A stretch of 14,929 nt of DNA. Origin: JAWLCG01 sp041687295. GTDB taxonomy: Bacteria; Planctomycetota; Phycisphaerae; SM23-33; FEN-1343. The notes below the pieces were generated by a model, which did no database searches, was not told where the DNA came from, and was given only the letters and a program-made list of their open reading frames with translations. A program made the translations under genes and the position numbers. The DNA is taken from the NCBI GenBank assembly GCA_041687295.1, contig JAWLCG010000085.1, positions 1 through 14,929 of the forward strand, given 5' to 3'. Positions 12,393-14,929 of this stretch are shown piece by piece; within the stretch, counting starts at the first letter, position 1; the number at the start of each line of letters is the position of its first letter.

Positions 12393-13406
12393 ATGAAGCT
12401 GGCGATGATCGGGTCGTACGGGCACACGAGTCTGGTGCTGAACCACCTGGACGCTGCGCCGGGCGTGCGGCTGGTGGCGGCGGCGCGGTACGGGCCCGAG
12501 GATGCGATGGCGTTCGTGGGCAAGCACCCGGCCACGAGGGACCTGCCGGTCTACGACGACTACCGGGCCATGCTCGACGAGCAGCGGCCCGACCTGGTCA
12601 GCGTCTGCATGCCGCTCTACCGCAACGCCGAGGCCAGCCTGGCCGCCATCGCCCGGGGTTGTCACGTCTTCAGCGAAAAGCCCCTGGCCACGGAGCCCGA
12701 TGACCTGGCCGCCCTGCGAGCGGCCGCGGGCCGGGCCGGCGTGCAGGTGGTGGCCATGCTGGCCACGCGGGGCGAGCCGGCCTTCCAGGCCCTGCACAAG
12801 GCGGTCGCGGCCGGGCGCATCGGCACCCCGGTGCTCGCGTCGGCCCAGAAGAGCTACCCGTACAATGACCGCGACGCCTGGTACGCCCGGCGGGAGACCT
12901 ACGGCGGGTCGATCCCGTGGCAGGCGATCCACGCGGTGGACTTCACCGCCTACTGCACGGGCCGACGCTTCGCGTGGGTGGCAGCCGGCCAGGGCAACGC
13001 CGCCCACCCCGATCGGCCCGGCATGGAGGACCACGGCGCGATCCTGCTGGGCCTGGCCGGCGGCGGCGAGGCGGTGGTCACCTTCGACTACCTCCGCCCG
13101 TGGGGCGGCCATCGGCTGCCCTGGGGCGACGACCGCCTGCGGATCGCCGGCACCGAGGCTGTCGTCGAGACGCTCGACCATGGCCGGGCCGCCCGGCTGC
13201 TGACGCGCGAGGGCTTCGAGGAGCTGCCCCTGGGCCCGGAGCGGAGCCTGTTCGGCGAGTTCGTCGCCAGCCTCGCCGGCCAGGGCCAGGGCCTGATCAC
13301 TATGGACGAGTCGTTCGCCATGACCGAAGTCTGCCTGCTCGCCCGCCAGGCCGCCGACGAGGCCCGACGCATCGACCTGCCGACCGGTGCGCAGGGCGCC
13401 GGGTAG
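12393..13406 (+). CDS. Gfo/Idh/MocA family oxidoreductase
   Basis: An NAD(P)-dependent dehydrogenase-type enzyme of 337 residues acting on sugars or sugar-like compounds; the substrate is unknown. The N-terminal Rossmann fold has IGSYGHTSLV (6-15), an unusual form of GxGxxG with Ser, Tyr and His in the variable places. The family EKP motif is present in SEKPLAT (E95, K96, P97). The C-terminal domain has GGSIPWQAIHAVDF (171-184), the usual GG...H..D catalytic segment with H180 and D183. The start ATG follows GGGAGAGGA at good spacing. No Tat or Sec signal is seen, so it is cytoplasmic. The TAG stop lies within the GTAG foot of the element at 13403-13478; the last residues GAQGAG are low-complexity and may have been altered by that insertion. 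The next gene starts 127 bp downstream on the same strand, so co-transcription is possible. Confidence 0.9.
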   Translation: MKLAMIGSYGHTSLVLNHLDAAPGVRLVAAARYGPEDAMAFVGKHPATRDLPVYDDYRAMLDEQRPDLVSVCMPLYRNAEASLAAIARGCHVFSEKPLATEPDDLAALRAAAGRAGVQVVAMLATRGEPAFQALHKAVAAGRIGTPVLASAQKSYPYNDRDAWYARRETYGGSIPWQAIHAVDFTAYCTGRRFAWVAAGQGNAAHPDRPGMEDHGAILLGLAGGGEAVVTFDYLRPWGGHRLPWGDDRLRIAGTEAVVETLDHGRAARLLTREGFEELPLGPERSLFGEFVASLAGQGQGLITMDESFAMTEVCLLARQAADEARRIDLPTGAQGAG

Positions 13407-13478
13407 GCCGGACGCAGTCCGGCTGGAGATAGACGCTCCATGGGACGGCCTCCCCCAGCCGGACTGCGTCCGGCCTAC
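13403..13478. repeat. REPIN-like element, stem GCCGGAC, inside a gene pair
   Basis: GTAG (13403-13406), stem GCCGGAC, loop GCA, stem GTCCGGC; inverted copy ends GTCCGGCCTAC (CTAC 13475-13478). Length is 76 bp. The TAG of the first foot is the stop codon of the Gfo/Idh gene. The element occupies most of the 127-bp space before the M20 peptidase. Confidence 0.85.
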
Positions 13479-13533
13479 CAGAACGGGCCTTTGCCGGGCG
13501 CCACGGCCCACCGATTACGAAAGGGTTGACACC

Positions 13534-14916
13534 ATGCAGAACGTTCTGGACCCGAAGCTGCGGGCGCATTTCGATGCCCATCGGCAGGGCCATCTGGATG
13601 ACCTCATCGAGCTGCTGCGGATTCCGAGCATCTCCGCCCAGGCCGAGCACGCCGGCGACTGCGAGGCCTGTGCCGCCTGGCTGGCCCGGCGGCTGGGCGG
13701 GTTGGGGCTGGAGGTGTCCATCGAGCGCGGCCTGGGCCGGCCTGGCGTGCTGGCCGAGTCGCCGCAGAGGCCCGATCGGCCCACGCTGCTGATCTACGGC
13801 CACTACGACGTTCAGCCGCCCGACCCGCTGGAGCTGTGGGAGTCGCCCCCGTTCGAGCCGACCGTCCGCGACGGCTACCTTTACGCCCGCGGCGCCAGCG
13901 ACGACAAGGGCCAGCTGCTCGCCTGGGTGCAGGCCCTGGCCGGCTACCGGGCCGTGGCGGGCGACTGGCCGGTGAACCTCAAGCTGTTCTTCGAGGGCGA
14001 GGAGGAGGTCGGCTCGCCGACGCTGGGGGCCTTCGTCGCCGAGAACGCCCGTCGGCTCGCCTGCGACCACATCGCCATCAGCGACAGCGCCATGCTCGAC
14101 GCCCGCACCGCCAGCGTCGTCTACAGCACCCGCGGCCTGGCCTATGCGGAGCTCACCCTCACCGGCCCGGCCCAGGACCTCCACAGCGGCCATTACGGCG
14201 GCGTGACGGTCAACCCGCTCAACGCCCTGGCCCGCCTGCTGGCCGGCCTGCACGACGGCAACGGCCGAGTGACGCTCGAGGGCTTCTACGACGGCGTGCC
14301 CGCCCTGTCGGCCGAGGAGCGCCAGGCGTGGGCGGCGCTGCACTTCGACGAGGCCCAGCTGCTCGAGGAGACCGGCGCCGACGCCCTGGGCGGCGAGGCG
14401 GGCTTCACCGCCCTGGAACGGCTCTGGGCCCGGCCCACCTTGGACGTCAACGGCCTGTGGGGCGGCTACACCGGCGAGGGGCCCAAGACCGTCATCCCCG
14501 CCTGGGCCAAGGCGAAGATCTCCTGCCGGCTCGTCGGCGACCAGGACCCCCAGGCCGTGCTGGCAAGCCTGCGCCGCCACCTCGAGCGCCACGCCCCGCC
14601 CGGCACGCACGTGCAGCTCCGCCAGTTCGCCGCCGAGGAGGCCTGGCGAATGGACCCCGCCTCGCCGACGCTGCAGGTCGCACGCGACGCCATGGCCGAG
14701 GGCTTCGAACGGCCCTGCGTCCTCATCGGCGCCGGCGGGACGATCCCCATCACCCGCATGCTGCAGCGCCACCTCGGCGTCGACCCGCTGATGGTCGGCT
14801 TCGGCCTGCCCGACGACCGCATCCATGGCCCCAACGAACGCTTCGCCGTCGACCACTACCACAAAGGCATCCTCGCCGCCGCCAGCCTGCTGGCCCGGCT
14901 GGGCCGGGTCCCGTAG
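13534..14916 (+). CDS. M20-family metallopeptidase (dipeptidase / ArgE-DapE type)
   Basis: A zinc-dependent exopeptidase or deacylase of 460 residues, close to the carnosinase-like dipeptidase group. Metal and catalytic residues are all visible: H90 and D92 in YGHYDVQP, D123 in ARGASDDKG (bridging Asp), E157 and E158 in FEGEEEVGS (general base and ligand), D184 in AISDSAM and H431 in RIHGPNERF. The lid domain is inserted at about 200-330, with LHSGHYGG (216-223) whose H217 is the usual lid His. IGAGGTIPITRML near 405-418 completes the active site. The open frame runs 49 codons upstream through a palindromic element; ATG at 13534 is preceded by AAAGGG and begins the homologous region. No signal peptide is seen. 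The TAG stop (14914-14916) coincides with the GTAG foot of another element. The precise substrate is uncertain. Confidence 0.93.
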   Translation: MQNVLDPKLRAHFDAHRQGHLDDLIELLRIPSISAQAEHAGDCEACAAWLARRLGGLGLEVSIERGLGRPGVLAESPQRPDRPTLLIYGHYDVQPPDPLELWESPPFEPTVRDGYLYARGASDDKGQLLAWVQALAGYRAVAGDWPVNLKLFFEGEEEVGSPTLGAFVAENARRLACDHIAISDSAMLDARTASVVYSTRGLAYAELTLTGPAQDLHSGHYGGVTVNPLNALARLLAGLHDGNGRVTLEGFYDGVPALSAEERQAWAALHFDEAQLLEETGADALGGEAGFTALERLWARPTLDVNGLWGGYTGEGPKTVIPAWAKAKISCRLVGDQDPQAVLASLRRHLERHAPPGTHVQLRQFAAEEAWRMDPASPTLQVARDAMAEGFERPCVLIGAGGTIPITRMLQRHLGVDPLMVGFGLPDDRIHGPNERFAVDHYHKGILAAASLLARLGRVP

Positions 14917-14929
14917 GCCGGGTCGAGCG
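14913..14929 (+). repeat. Start of a REP-like element, cut by the window end
   Basis: GTAG followed by GCCGGGTCGAGCG, matching the first part of the hairpin at 11894-11924 (GCAG foot). The rest lies outside the window. Its foot contains the stop codon of the M20 gene. Confidence 0.45.

Noticed and set aside
11880..13511. 543-codon minus-strand open frame
   Set aside because: Antisense to the Gfo/Idh gene with shadow composition and passage through palindromic repeats.
1..14929. tRNA, rRNA or replication origin
   Set aside because: No cloverleaf with a GTTCGAATC-type arm, no rRNA signature and no DnaA-box cluster was seen on either strand.

Overview
The window looks like part of a metagenome-derived scaffold from a GC-rich planctomycete, most likely of the Phycisphaerae type. 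The reasons are the high GC with long antisense shadow frames, a PEP-CTERM surface protein, an LPS Kdo transferase, the FAD_oxidored, Gfo/Idh and xylose-isomerase-like families that are abundant in that phylum, and intergenic regions packed with palindromic repeats. This lineage call is inference from gene content. One run of exactly 100 N (8830-8929) is a scaffolding gap. I see no rRNA, tRNA, CRISPR array, prophage or transposase gene.

Layout, left to right: a TPR protein (162-1073, +); a repeat-rich spacer; a full-length ComEC/Rec2 DNA-uptake channel (1416-3917, +); convergent to it, glutamate 5-kinase ProB (4045-5169, -); a 490 bp spacer with tandem and inverted repeats; a PEP-CTERM exported protein (5661-6482, -) with a good sigma70-type promoter; an FAD-dependent oxidoreductase that has lost its N-terminal FAD-binding region at a palindromic element (6803-7738, -); a small MarR-like regulator (8130-8480, +); a mosaic of duplicated oxidoreductase and MarR fragments around the N gap (8571-9026); a xylose-isomerase-like TIM-barrel protein (9152-9925, -); a dense hairpin array (10187-10425); Kdo transferase WaaA (10495-11847, -) with an apparently leaderless promoter; then a Gfo/Idh oxidoreductase (12393-13406, +) followed by an M20 dipeptidase-like metallopeptidase (13534-14916, +), possibly co-transcribed. 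The genes are mostly unrelated housekeeping or catabolic functions and not one pathway.

The most interesting content is between the genes. At least eight differently built palindromes share one architecture: a GTAG (sometimes GGAG or GTAA) foot, then a short hairpin, often paired with an inverted partner ending in CTAC. This is the layout of REP/REPIN elements mobilised by RAYT (TnpA_REP, Y1) transposases in proteobacteria. Here several unrelated stem families coexist, stems show compensatory changes between copies, and at three genes the TAG stop codon is the TAG of the element's GTAG foot. A separate class of 8-9 bp tandem repeats (consensus CARTTAAC, and an AATACCAGG type) flanks comEC, proB, the TPR gene and one REPIN. 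The 7.6-9.0 kb region must be read with caution, because its duplications could be a real REP-bounded tandem array or a mis-assembly between strains.
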